From: Polytrichum commune
Taxonomy: Eukaryota > Streptophyta > Polytrichopsida > Polytrichales > Polytrichaceae
Reading direction: 5' to 3'
DNA: 64,000 nt
Assembly: GCA_950295325.1 (NCBI GenBank)
Contig: OX485804.1
Location: 12,398,001-12,462,000 of the forward strand
This document shows positions 1 to 11,143 of this stretch, in pieces (position 1 is the first letter of the stretch; each line of letters begins with the position of its first letter). The notes beneath the pieces were generated by a model, which had not been told where the DNA came from, did no database searches, and was given only the letters and a program-made list of their open reading frames with translations. The position numbers and the translations under genes are program-made.

Positions 1-1901
1 AGAAACTCGGGCCGGAGCTTCTGGAGCGCGTCCTGGCCTTCGTTTCCATGCCCAGCCTGATGCGTCTCCGCACCGTGTGCAAGGACTGGAAGAATATGAT
101 TTCCTCCACCGCATTCACGGCCTCCCAGTCACACCATTTCAAGTCACGACACCCCTGCTACCTCACAAATGTGGTGGCCATCCGCGACCGCATCATCATC
201 ATGTTCTATAACCCAGTGCTGAAAATTTGGCACCAGCATGTGGTCCCAGAGTTCATATGGCAAAATCACTGTATTCCTGATTCCCTCCCACCTCGCCTCG
301 TTGCTTCGGATGGTGGCCTCCTGCTCCTGGGATGTGGGGCAACGCCAATGCGGAGCGTATACGTTTTCTATATGGTCTGCAACCCCATCACGGGGGAATT
401 TCGACCTGTTCCTCCCCATCCATCACTACACATCCATTCATTCGTTCGAATAGTGACCGAGCCCTATACCAAGAGTTTCAAGATTGTGATGGCTCTCAAC
501 ATGTATGACCCACACGACCTAACCACCAAGATTTTCGATTCAAAGTGCAATGAGTGGGTGGCCTCCTCCACCACCATCAACACCGCCACCATGAATTCCT
601 CATGTTCTTCTACTTCCATGCTCCGCCTTTTGAAATCTGTGGACCCACATCAGTATGGAGTGATATGCAAAGGGGCGTTGCACCTCATCGCTGGCCATCA
701 GTATGGAGTGATTGTGGCTTTGGATTTGCAAACCGGTCTGTGGAGCGAAGTGAAGAATATTCCGGACATCATCTTGAAGCCGCACCTCTTTGAGCGGCAT
801 GGGGAGTTGGCGGTGGTGGGTGGGCTGGACAATATGTTCACTCTCGCCAGGTGCCCTAACCCGCAAGCCATTGGGATCTGGAGAGTAGATCCACCGGGAA
901 GAGAGGTGGTTCGACTCCCCAAATCGCTCTGCCGAGAGCTCCAGTGGATCAATCTGACAGAATTCAGGTGAACATTCTGACTCACTGATTACAAATTTGC
1001 ATCAATCAAATTTTGCATGTATCCTGATCATCATCATCTTTTGCTGTGGCTTTGAGACCACATTCGAGCTTTTCCCCATGCATCTCACTTTTTAAGGTAC
1101 GAATTTTCGGAGGCTCCTTCCTGCAAGAAAAGTGCTGCGAGGATTTCTTTCCTACCGTCCAATAATACTGTATGGGCACTACCTATGTGCAAAAAATTGT
1201 GTGAAGATGCTTTCTGCCAGATTTTGTGTTTATTAAAAGCTGAACACGATTCGATGCACATACTGAATTCTGAGTGCATCAAATCATGTGTCCTGATGAT
1301 CTTTTGCTCCGGCCTAGAGATTGCATTTTAAGCTTTCCATGCATCTCGCCTTGAAGGGTATGATGTGTAGGGTGCTTCCTGTAAGGACGTGCTGCAGATC
1401 TTTTCCTACCGTTGATTACTGTAATGAATACCATGTGATTATGCAAGAGGGTATTGAAGTAATGCCACTATTTATGCTTCTGAGAATGCTTGCTTGCTAG
1501 ATATTTTGTTTAAAAAAATCTGCACTGATTACGCTACGATCCCCTTCTCTGGTTAAGTGTGCATGTTTCTAATCATTCTTTTGCTCACTTTGAGGCTAAG
1601 ACCATCAATCCACTGGGTTTTATGTATTCTCTGGAGCCGATTCTTTTATGTCACTCATGAAGATAAGGGTAGCAGGTGCACAGGGCAGCATGATGCATTG
1701 TACTTTTCGTCGACGATAGGTCAGGATGTTATGGCTTATGACATATCGAAGAATACGTGGCACTGGTTACCTGAAGCTCCAAGAATAGTTGAGGATATAA
1801 GGGGTCCATGGTGGATGCCATTGCCGTTCGAACCTTCTTTGAGTTGCCTGGGTCCTTTGGACATTGAATCCGAACGCATAAAGGGACTCTTCATGAGGTA
1901 G
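1..1901 (+). CDS. F-box protein, 5' end outside window, two exons visible
   Basis: F-box proteins recruit substrates to SCF ubiquitin ligases. The open frame is already running at base 3. Its first residues (LGPELLERVLAFVSMPSL, then RLRTVCKDWKNM) fit the F-box helices, so the true start lies upstream and the ATG at 48 is internal. The rest resembles the beta-propeller/kelch-like part of plant F-box proteins (LDLQTGLWSEV, YDISKNTWHWLPEAP). Exon 1 is 3-967, with donor CAG|GTGAAC; exon 2 is 1676-1901, with acceptor TAGCAG|G. The junction is phase 2 and rebuilds an AGG codon, giving EF-R-CTGQHDALYF. Reading through the intron would stop at 969-971. The stop at 1899-1901 overlaps a good donor-like GAG|GTAGGT, so a further 3' exon cannot be excluded. 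HQYGVI occurs twice about 15 residues apart, perhaps a small internal duplication. The target is unknown. Confidence 0.82.
991..1660 (+). repeat. Tandem repeat inside the F-box gene intron
   Basis: Two full copies and one partial copy of a roughly 270-bp unit fill most of the 708-bp intron (968-1675). The anchor CTTTTGCT recurs at 1038, 1301 and 1578. Each copy has a central block with CCTTCCTG or CTTCCTGT, then GTGCTGC, then TTTCCTACCG. Copies are clearly diverged, so the duplication is old. The second intron border lies beyond the array. Confidence 0.7.
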
Positions 1902-4153
1902 GTACTCTTGGACCCGACTCCTGTGAATTGAAGAAATACAATCGCTTCTTTGTTCAGTATCTTCCCCCCCCCTTTGATCTCCTACTTTAAGCTTGCTCAA
2001 ACTATTGAGAAGTTAAGGCTTGATCAAGCTCTCTACAGTTTGAGCTTTGGGTGAAAGCCTGTCAACTCCAAGTATTAGGCTCCCGAAAATTGCAAGTTCA
2101 AGCTCTCAACTCAAGCTCTAGTGTAAAGGGGGCTCAAGTGTCTGGTATATTCCCCTTAGGTTTCTGTCGTATATATTTCTACATTTGAACACCTTTCTGA
2201 TGTCTTACGTCTGTGTCCATCAGTTCCTTGGTGTTTGGGTCTCAGGTGGGCCACAATTTGTGTCATTTTTGGCTTCCAGCTTCTGTAGCTAACCTCTTAT
2301 GCTGAAGTCTATCAGGTGGGATATGAAGGTTTTATGCCATATTTTGTGCAATATAACCCAAGCAGATATTTATGAGTTTTCTCGATTCTTTTGTCAGGAG
2401 GTGATGAGACCAATGTGGAGGGGTGGAGATTCTATGAGTGTTTGGAAATGGTAGTCATATTTACAAAGCTGTTTTCACATTGTGGGCTTCAGTTTCTTAT
2501 CCACTTATCCCTCAACTATCACCTGTACAGACTTTTCTTACTTACATTGGCAGGATTACTTTTCTATTTTGGTCATGCACTTTTCCTTTCCTTTCCTTTC
2601 CTTCCTCTGTTGACCACCTTTTTTTTTCCTCTAAGTGGACCTTCAGTATGTCAATGCCAGCTGGTCATGCATGCCTTGAGATTGCATTTGATTGTCCTTG
2701 GCTAAGTTTTATGTAATCCAGGAGAGGATGTACCAGTCAATGCTTAAGAAGTTATCAAGCTGTATGTAAAATTCACTACCACTTTTTCAATTGCAGTAGT
2801 CCCTTCGGAGGTGAATTTGTGGTACAAGGAATATGGAGCCTAGAACACACACAAACACTCCAACAGCCAAGGTATATCACAGCAGTTAGTCCCACTTAAT
2901 GGGTCCCTGGTGCTCAATTTGTTTTTTGAGGCATGATGTGATGACTTGTTTGGACAGTAATGGTGTGAGCAATACATGTTTTTGGAGATACGAGGTTTTC
3001 AGTTTGTGATCTGTTCTAATGGATTGGCTGGACCGAATCAATCCAGCCAAAAAAACCTCACTGCTTATTAACCTAAAGCCTTTATGATATTAGTTTTTGA
3101 CGTTCTGGAGGTTCAATTGTGGTAAGAATTTAGAGCCGTGTGCATGAACTAGACCTCTATGTAAAAACGTCCAATTCATCAATATAGTCGGAAAATAGTT
3201 CAACAGTTCATTGTTTTGCAGTAGGTTGTCAATTATTAGGCTCTCACAGCAGTCAGGTTAATACCTAAAAGGCCCTCACATTATTGAGATTAGATGCGAC
3301 ACAAAACCATTGGATTTGACAAGAAAAACCGCTAAAAGTAAGGAGATTGCCGAAGGACTTCTGAAGGGGAGACGGAGGAATGACATTTAGAGGGAGATTT
3401 GCAACAAGTCCATACTCGCGAGAGGGAAGAAATACCCATCTAGACCAGTAATAATTCTGAGCCTGTGTTTGATTGGTGAAAGTGGCCACTGTAAGAACAT
3501 CAAGAAATGGAATGGGGTGATGGGCATGGGCATGAAATTCTCAAGGATGATTCAATCAGCCTTCGGTCTCTTGAAAGACCAGTCAAGCGTCCTTTCACAA
3601 CTTGTGTTTGATTCTGGTTAGAACGCAGGCTCTCTGAGTTGCTGTAATAAGGGTTTCAAATGCAGAATTTTGAGTAGGAGGATTTATTGTGATGACAACT
3701 CAGCATGACTGAATTGTTTGATTTTGATACGAAGGCTCTTTATTTAGTCAGCATGTGCGTCACAAACTATGCACAGCCCAACTTTACAAGAGGATCTATT
3801 TTATGTAACAGTTTATATTTTCTGAGGGTTTACATTATGGTCCAAAACCAAAGGAGGTCCAAAATCTTGGCTTTATGAGAGACCTTATTGGCTGAGAGCA
3901 ATGTTTTAGACCCAAGGACTTTACACTAAAGTCGGGGTCCAAGGTATGAGAAAATGAAGTGGTTTTAATTTGGCATGACTTTCTTGCCAAGTTTTGTTGG
4001 TCCCCGATCGAGAAAATACTCTTACTATAAGAAACCAATCTTCAAGCTTGGGTCCAATGTCGAGTCTGAAAATAAGGTCCGTTAAGGGGTGTTTTGGACC
4101 CCAAGTTTCTTAAACGTAGACTCTACTTTAAACCCACCCTGTGCCTGATCTTG
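1902..4153. other. Intergenic stretch between F-box and oxidoreductase genes
   Basis: Probably the 3' untranslated region of the F-box gene followed by spacer. It holds a pyrimidine run (TTTCC repeats near 2586-2612). Short open frames here show no family resemblance. No TIR element was recognised. Confidence 0.4.
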
Positions 4154-7100
4154 TCACCCGACTTGGTCTGGAAGAAGCAGGATTTTTCCAAAATGTGTGC
4201 TGGATTCCATAAGTCGGTGACCTTGAACCGCATTTTTCAAGGCAAACGTGTTCTCCACCACTGGCTTGACCTTGCCTGACTCAATCTCGGGCCACACATT
4301 TTGCAAAACCTCTTCTACAATCTCAGCCTTGTTTTCCTTGCTTCTATGACGAAGAGTAGCCGCTGCAGCCAAAGAAGACCGTCCCCGACCTCATAACGTT
4401 ATCAAAGTGCATAAGTTCCACTCGGCAGTTAATTCCTAGCTGCACAGTTGTTTCAATAAGTGGTCAATCTGTTGCCTAAACCCTAAACCCTGAATAAGAT
4501 TGCCCTGTGTCATAACCTTCATTGTTGAGCACTACATGAGACTCTGAATCCAAGAGCCTGAGATCAAATCTCACGACAGTCTCAAATCCCCAGCATCTGA
4601 GAGGCTCTATATGGGCCTTGACATGCGAAAAGCATGTGATTGAGTTGTATATACTTGACTTCATAGAGTTCAAACCCAACAGAGTCTGTCGGAGTTATTA
4701 TTTGCACCCCAAAAACATGACAAAAGGTGCAGTTAAGGCAAGACGTACATGCAATTGTAATGCGCTTCTTGAGAATGGCTGTAATATCGACATCTCCTCT
4801 GGGTCCACTCTGCATGCCAAGAATGTAAAGGCGCCCATCCATTCCAAGTGCTTCAAGATTTCGAGTCAGATATGGTACTCCAATTATATCAAGGATCACG
4901 TCCACCCCTGGAACAAGATCACAAACACTGTGAAGTGTGAGGGTTTGCAGATTTTGCATCGGTAATGCTACACCGTTTATGGTATTTGGTGTCACATGCG
5001 TGATAGTGTCATTTGCCCTATTTTGAGACGTATGCTAAGTTACATCAATGACCAACAAACTTCACCATTAGTGTCAGTTTGGCATTTGAATGTGCTTACT
5101 AAATATCTTTGACTATATCATCAGAAATTGTATATATTTCTTTTTATTTATTTATTTATTTTATTAATGGTGAGTGGCATAAGAGTCCGAACCTTTCCCT
5201 TTGGTCGTTTGAAGAACCTTCGCAACAAAGTCCTCTTCATTGTAATCAATGCCAACCGAAGCCCCAAGTTTGACACATTTTGTCACCTTCTCAAAGCTTG
5301 CTGCCATCTTTCAGTGAATACAGTATAGTTAGGCCATGAGATAATGAATATCATGAGTGACTACACCTAAAATCATCCCTTTGAGCATTAGATCATTCTT
5401 AATATTAATAGTTCGTCCTATTTTTGTTGGGCCTTGTTGGTGATTGAAGGGTGATTGAAAGCGGAATTCAACACATCTTGGCATGTAGTTTATGGACATT
5501 GTATGAAAAAGCCTATGAGTTTTCAATGTATGAATTACAAGTGTGTCTAAACCCAACCCTAGACTTTCATGTTCAAACCTTCTTAATTTTAGGCAAGAGC
5601 ATGTAGAGATTTCTTTTGAGTACATATCACAATTAGATATGGGAATCATATGGGTGGCTTAAACCCAAGGACTTAACTCGGACCCCATGGGAACCTGAGG
5701 TTAGGTTGCCTAAGGAATAGTACTCATATGGGTGATTTTCTTAGCACTTGATTTCCAGTGCACCCTAACACTTGTGACCCGTCTTGTCATAGTGGGGGTA
5801 TTTGGGTGAACTAGATATTTTCAACCAACCATGTGGGAAATTAAGGGCATGCCCTTGAGGGAGGTAGGTGCCAACCATGTTGTCCATTTTCATTCAAGGT
5901 GTTTACACAAGTACTTCACTATCTCATAGTTTATGTATATATGTGCGTCGAAGTTTTTTCAACGTGGGTGGGGGATAGGGTGTTGGTTATCTTATATTTT
6001 GATTTTTACTAATACCCTATTTTTTCTACTTCTACTTCGCCCCCATTATCTTGCACCCTTTGGTAGTTTGAACTTGAATTCTATCCATTTAAACTTCACC
6101 CTATGTTAATTCAAAAGATGGCTCCACTGTGTTGTTTAAACTCACCATATGTGTGGTGTTTTAATGCACCCTTTGTCAACAACTTAGAATTATAAGGCAA
6201 CATGCTATCATAAGACATGGGTTATATTATGTTACTAAGTTTGTTGATAAAGGGTGGAATACAATAACAACAAAGGGCTTGAGACACCAAACACCAAACA
6301 ATGATAGGGATACACCATGATGAACAAGAACACTCCTAAACAATACAAAAACACTACAATAACAAGACCAAACACTACAAAACAATACTAAATGCTCAAG
6401 AGTTGAGGTTATAAGTGAAAAAACCTTGTGGCCCGAGCTACAACTTTTGAACCATCCTAAACACAGTCACACCCTATACGTAGTTCTACAAAAAAGTAAT
6501 ACATGACATTATAGGGTACCACGTAGTATTTATGATGCAATAGATGAATAGAAAGGATGCTATAGTACATTGAATGTTTTATAATTTTTTCCTTGCAAAA
6601 ATAAAGAGTACCCCATGTTAGGTCTCACCCTCTTTCTAATATTTTGCTAGTGAAGTACCCGTGGGTGTTCACCTTCAAAAAGAGGCAATAGTCGTTGGGG
6701 GTTCTCTAACTTTCATCATGCCCATTTTAGAATTACATATAGACTTAGGCCAACTTGAAATTGAAACAACATCATAATTCACGTCGGTGACAACATCAAA
6801 ATCATCTTTCTTTATTTTTTTTGTGTGGTTATCATACTCCCATGACGATTTGAAACATTATTGTTAAATAACTCATTTTTATTTAAAGGTACCAGCTTAG
6901 CAAATAGACTACTCCATTAAATTATCAATAAATTAAAGTTTTTTTTACCAAAACATGTTTGTAAATTCCAAACCAATATAATAAACTCTAAAACCACCAT
7001 ATCACTACGATTAAAAAAAAATTGATGTGGGGAGATTCTTTATTCTATGTGGATGTATAGGGGATGGTTTATTACATGCTGTGCATAAGACTCGACATCC

Positions 7101-9287
7101 TTTAGCTTTCGCTAGTTGAATTGCGAACGTGCCTATGCCACTTCCACCGCCTTGAATCTGTGCCAAGGCAAGGATTCTCAATCAAACTAATCCTTGCCAA
7201 GCTTTTGAACTTGCCTCAAACACACTAATAATATGTAGGCAAAGCTTGTTCCATTTGGGGTATTAGTGTTCCATGATTCCCCATAAACATATGCGTATTA
7301 TGAAGCAACAATCAATGGTATAATTTGTTGTTATGAGAATGGAGGCATGGGCTTCTTAGGATATGTGCACCCTCGCTGAACATCATGACCATTGGTAATG
7401 GATTGAAGGATGCAGTGGACTCCAATCAAGACAGTCAATGACGACAATTCTCATAAAATTTGATAGTTTTTTATAATTTTCCTTGGAACACATGTTCATG
7501 ATATTGGAACTTATTAGAGTTTTCTTGAACACAATATAGATGAAAGCAAGAGAAGACTTGAGGGATGCATAAGGCAGGTAGATTGATAGGGAGAGAGGAA
7601 GAGAGGGAGGGGGGCGGGATAGATTTTGGTTGCTTTATTGTACCATAGTGTAACGCCGACTTTGTTTCGTAAGCTTCGGTCAATAGCTTTAGGACACGTG
7701 GCACTTTCACTTCGAAATGGAATGATTCTCATGGGGTTGCCATGGCAATATGGCATGTATTCATTTTCAAAGGATGTGACATTTCTATAGTATTTTATGC
7801 TTCCATATTTATGGGATATTGTTAAGGATGTCCATCAATGGAACCAAACTCGTGAAATGAATTAACTAAATTTGTTGGTGAGAAATGTGAAAATTTAGTG
7901 TGACCCCACACTATTAGTTATTAATGCACACTATTTTTCTTACAATCACTAGGTGGTAACTAGAGAGGGTGTCATATGAGACTTGATGATGCATGACAAG
8001 TCATGAAGACCACTCTAAGTTAATTAATGTGGCACACAAAATTGAATGTCATAATAAATCAAATATTTAGTGCATGTATGTATGGGTGCAGACCAAGAAA
8101 TCTTCTCCCTTTGAAAGTCTCATTTCCTTGAAGACAGATGACCATACGGAGCATGCAACCTCTGGAAAGGAGGCCGCATCACGTATGGAAACTCCTTTTG
8201 GGATCGGCAAAACTTGGCCCTCGGGGACGTTCACTTTCTCTGCATAGCCTCCTCCTGCTAGCAATGCACACACCTACAAAATCATAGCCAAAAGCAACCC
8301 TATCTTCAGAATTTTTCAATTGTCAAGTGGACTTTAAAAACCAAGTTAAATATCTTGACGTAAATTGGAAAGGTTCAGGTTCAAATACATAACCTAGGCG
8401 TTTTTGTATGCAAACACCTACTTAGAATATTGATCATCAATGTATGTAACATGTCGATTTTGGTTTATTCACTTGGCATAATATGTTATAAAAATAAATA
8501 TAGTTTGAAACCCATAGGTATAATTTTGGTAGCCCAAAGGCAATTCACAAATTAGGATTAGTGGATCACATCACGTATGACACGGATCTTGGCATTCCAC
8601 GTCTAAAAACCCCTCAAGTTCTTGCCTTCAAGGGTTATTGGCATGTGAAATGCACTCGGACTAGTGCATTACTTAGTTCATATATGATGTTCGTTTCACC
8701 TCACCCATGCTTTTAATAGTGGACCCTTCCTAATGAATATCCCTAGGTGTCACACCATTGAATTGTCCAAGGAATGTGCACATGACCTAATTTGTAACTA
8801 CCTCGATTCTCCTAGCCTTTTTCCATAACTTCCGCATCCCTCCTTTTTCCTTGCTCTCCTTGGTTGTTGCTATGTAATTTCTGGGTATTCATGGGAATCC
8901 CCACACTAATGATCCCAAGTGGACTCACAAGGCCCACGGCGGCCGGAATGTTGACACAAACTTTGTAGTTCTCACCTCATCTCCAACTTTCCATTTTTTC
9001 ACTCCCGGACCAATAGCTTCAACAACACCTGAGCATTCCAATCCGGGATACAAGGACTCTCCCTCTGGTGGTGGATGGACACCCTTTCGTTGCATGCAAT
9101 CGGCTTTGTTCAAACCCGCAGCAACAACCTTGATCAACACCTCGCCGCGCTTTGCTTTTGCTTCCTCTACCGTTCGGAATTCCATCACTTCTGGACCTCC
9201 TGGTGCTCGTATCACAATGGCATTCATCGTTGGCCCTGGTGTCTTTGGTACCTCAAGTGCAGGTGGCGTTTTGGTGTTTGTAGCCAT
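4154..9287 (-). CDS. Zinc-less quinone oxidoreductase (PIG3/TP53I3-like, MDR family), six exons
   Basis: Predicted NAD(P)H-dependent quinone reductase of the medium-chain dehydrogenase/reductase superfamily, without the zinc ligands of alcohol dehydrogenases. Exons on the minus strand: 9287-8976, 8273-8094, 7157-7076, 5300-5193, 4907-4749, 4362-4154. They total 1050 nt, coding 349 residues plus TGA; junction phases are 0, 0, 1, 1, 1. All introns are GT-AG; the donor of exon 3 (CAT|GTAATA) is the least typical. The N-terminal GroES-like fold is at about 20-125 (LIKVVAAGLNKADCMQRKG, YPGLECSGVVEAIGPGV). The nucleotide-binding loop GGGSGIGTFAIQ starts near 167. GVDVILDIIGVPYL and the C-terminal HRLMESSTHFGKILLLP match family signatures. 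The start sits in GCCATGGC; a second Met at residue 21 would match the shorter family N-terminus. Cytosolic location is inferred. Intron 3 is 1775 bp and carries inserted repeats. Confidence 0.93.
5651..6790. repeat. Dispersed repeat split by an ~860-bp insertion, inside oxidoreductase intron 3
   Basis: 5651-5818 and about 6676-6790 match two adjoining halves of one sequence at 14054-14311. Both copies share CTTAAACCCAAGG, CTAGCACTTGATTT or its variant, and TAGTGGGGGTA followed by AAAGAGGCAATAG. The intervening 5819-6675 is absent from the second copy, so it looks like an insertion into an older repeat. Both ends of the insert contain GGGTGAAC or its complement, a possible weak terminal inverted repeat. 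I could not define the target duplication. Confidence 0.55.
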
Positions 9288-11143
9288 GGCAACTCAGAAA
9301 CAAAATGCAATACAATACGTTGGCTTCTTAAGGAAGGAGCATGAATGAAGAGCCTCTTCACCTATAGCTACTGCCACCTTGCAACGGGGAGCCTCTATGT
9401 CAACTATGATGACTCATATCAATGTCAAACCTAACAAACTCTTGATCTTTATGACACTTCTTGCATTCTATATTTTCAAGTTTTCAAAATTGCCAGTTTG
9501 ACATATTCACAATACATACATTGGACTTTGTTCCATGGTCATCAAAAAATTTCAACACTATGTCAAATATTTGCTTGAGCTCCAAGGTTGAGAATACTCG
9601 TCACGCGTTTCACTTTGTTCACAACAACAAATGATGGGTCTAGAGTCCATTATTGACATAGATTCGAGTAACATTAGAGTCTCTAGAAGACCGAAAATTG
9701 CCCGGGACAACATTCTCGATCAAATCAAAATTTTATGTGCATAATTGTTACTATGCACATGAGATGAGTCTAGGAGCATTCAATCACGTTTCGAGAGACT
9801 AACTTGCCCTAGATACTAGTTCCATCCAGGGCATCAGTGCCCTCAACCATACCTAAACATCTTTCTTTAGTTATTCTTAAACTATTGTCAAAAAAAGTAA
9901 CATTACAAGTTGGCATAATTATATGATCATATCATTTGAGTCCAATCTTCCCAAACATGTCCAATTTACTTGAATCTCAGTTAATTTCACTCCAAATGCA
10001 ATGTCGTGTTGTCAAGTCGGTGAAATTTTTTGTGCGTGTTTTGACCCGATTGGCGCTCTAGCAGCCTCTCGGATCGCAACACATCAGTCGTCATAGTCCA
10101 ATTCACATTTGTTCTCTTACAAGATATCGAATCCAAACCACCATGATCTCAAATTTCTGCACACAAAAGATTTGCTCCCAAGATTACCAATTTACATGGC
10201 CACAATGGATTGAGTGTCATTGCCAATATTTTTCCTTCCACCTTTGAAAATTGCAAAGGTTTTCGTGTTATATTGGACGATTATAGTCCACTTCCTTTAA
10301 GAACGCATCATTTCTTTTAGGCTAGATTGGCAATTTTCATCGTGCATATAGCAATTAAGTAGTTCACTTTCAACATCCTTCAACAAAATTTACATTTGTG
10401 GTTCTGCTCTTTTGTTGCCTTTTTGTCTCCACCTAAGTAATAGAGCTCTTTCACTTGGAAGCTCCAACTTCTTAGGTCAAACCTGTCATTAAGCTACCCA
10501 ATCAATTAGCACAAAAAGAAGGTTTTCATTAACAACTTGTTAATGGAAAATTGAAGCTTTATGTACACTTGTTAATTACACTACCATCTTATGAGTCTTT
10601 GACAATCGCCATGCGTTACTGGAAGAGTTATGCAAATCTACCACTATGGTGGATTTGTAGATTTTCTAATAAGACAGGTGAATTTTCCAATGCCATAGGT
10701 CAATTGCCCATGACTTCTATACTTTGTAGTGTTACAACTTCGTACATGGGGTTAAATATTAATGACCAAGTAAACCTTCAAGTTACCAATCTAAAAACAC
10801 TTTGGAAAGTCTTGAAGTTATGTGTAAATTGTATCAACTATAACATTGCACAAGGGAAGCTAAGATATGAGCGGTAACTTATGAGTGATTGTAGTTTGTT
10901 GTGAGCAATAAGGAATGTGTTAGCCAAATTTGACATAGGAATAGGGGTAACAAATGGAATTTCAACCCATTTGTTTGTAGTTCATGAATTGCTCAATGTG
11001 TGTAATATTACTTATTACCACTAATAGTCAAATGCTATATTTTATTATAATATACTGCAACCATAATTGTATTAATTCATAGTAAGATAAAATCATATAT
11101 TTGTCATATAATGACATTTGGGGATAATAGTATGAAAATCTAT
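9288..11143. other. Upstream of oxidoreductase gene, AT-rich, no gene recognised
   Basis: The oxidoreductase promoter should lie just above 9287. The segment around 9330-9355 (AGCATGAATGAAGAGCCTCT) recurs near 62878-62898. The rest is AT-rich with many stops. An open frame at 10551-10877 has no recognisable domain and I do not call it a gene. Confidence 0.35.

Noticed and set aside
2391-2716. 92- to 104-codon plus frames after the F-box gene
   Set aside because: Hydrophobic and pyrimidine-driven, no domain, no splice link that continues the F-box protein convincingly.
4475-4491. Plant telomere-like CCTAAACCCTAAACCC, with a similar TAGGGTTTAGGGTT at about 11471-11485
   Set aside because: Only two repeat units each; this is expected by chance or as a common promoter-type motif, not an interstitial telomere.
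4618-4965. 115-codon plus-strand frame
   Set aside because: Antisense shadow of oxidoreductase exon 5.
8370-8410. GGTTCAGGTTCAAAT, resembling a tRNA T-arm
   Set aside because: No matching acceptor stem, D-arm or anticodon arm could be placed around it.
9075-9348. Two plus-strand frames of 84-89 codons
   Set aside because: Antisense shadows of oxidoreductase exon 1.
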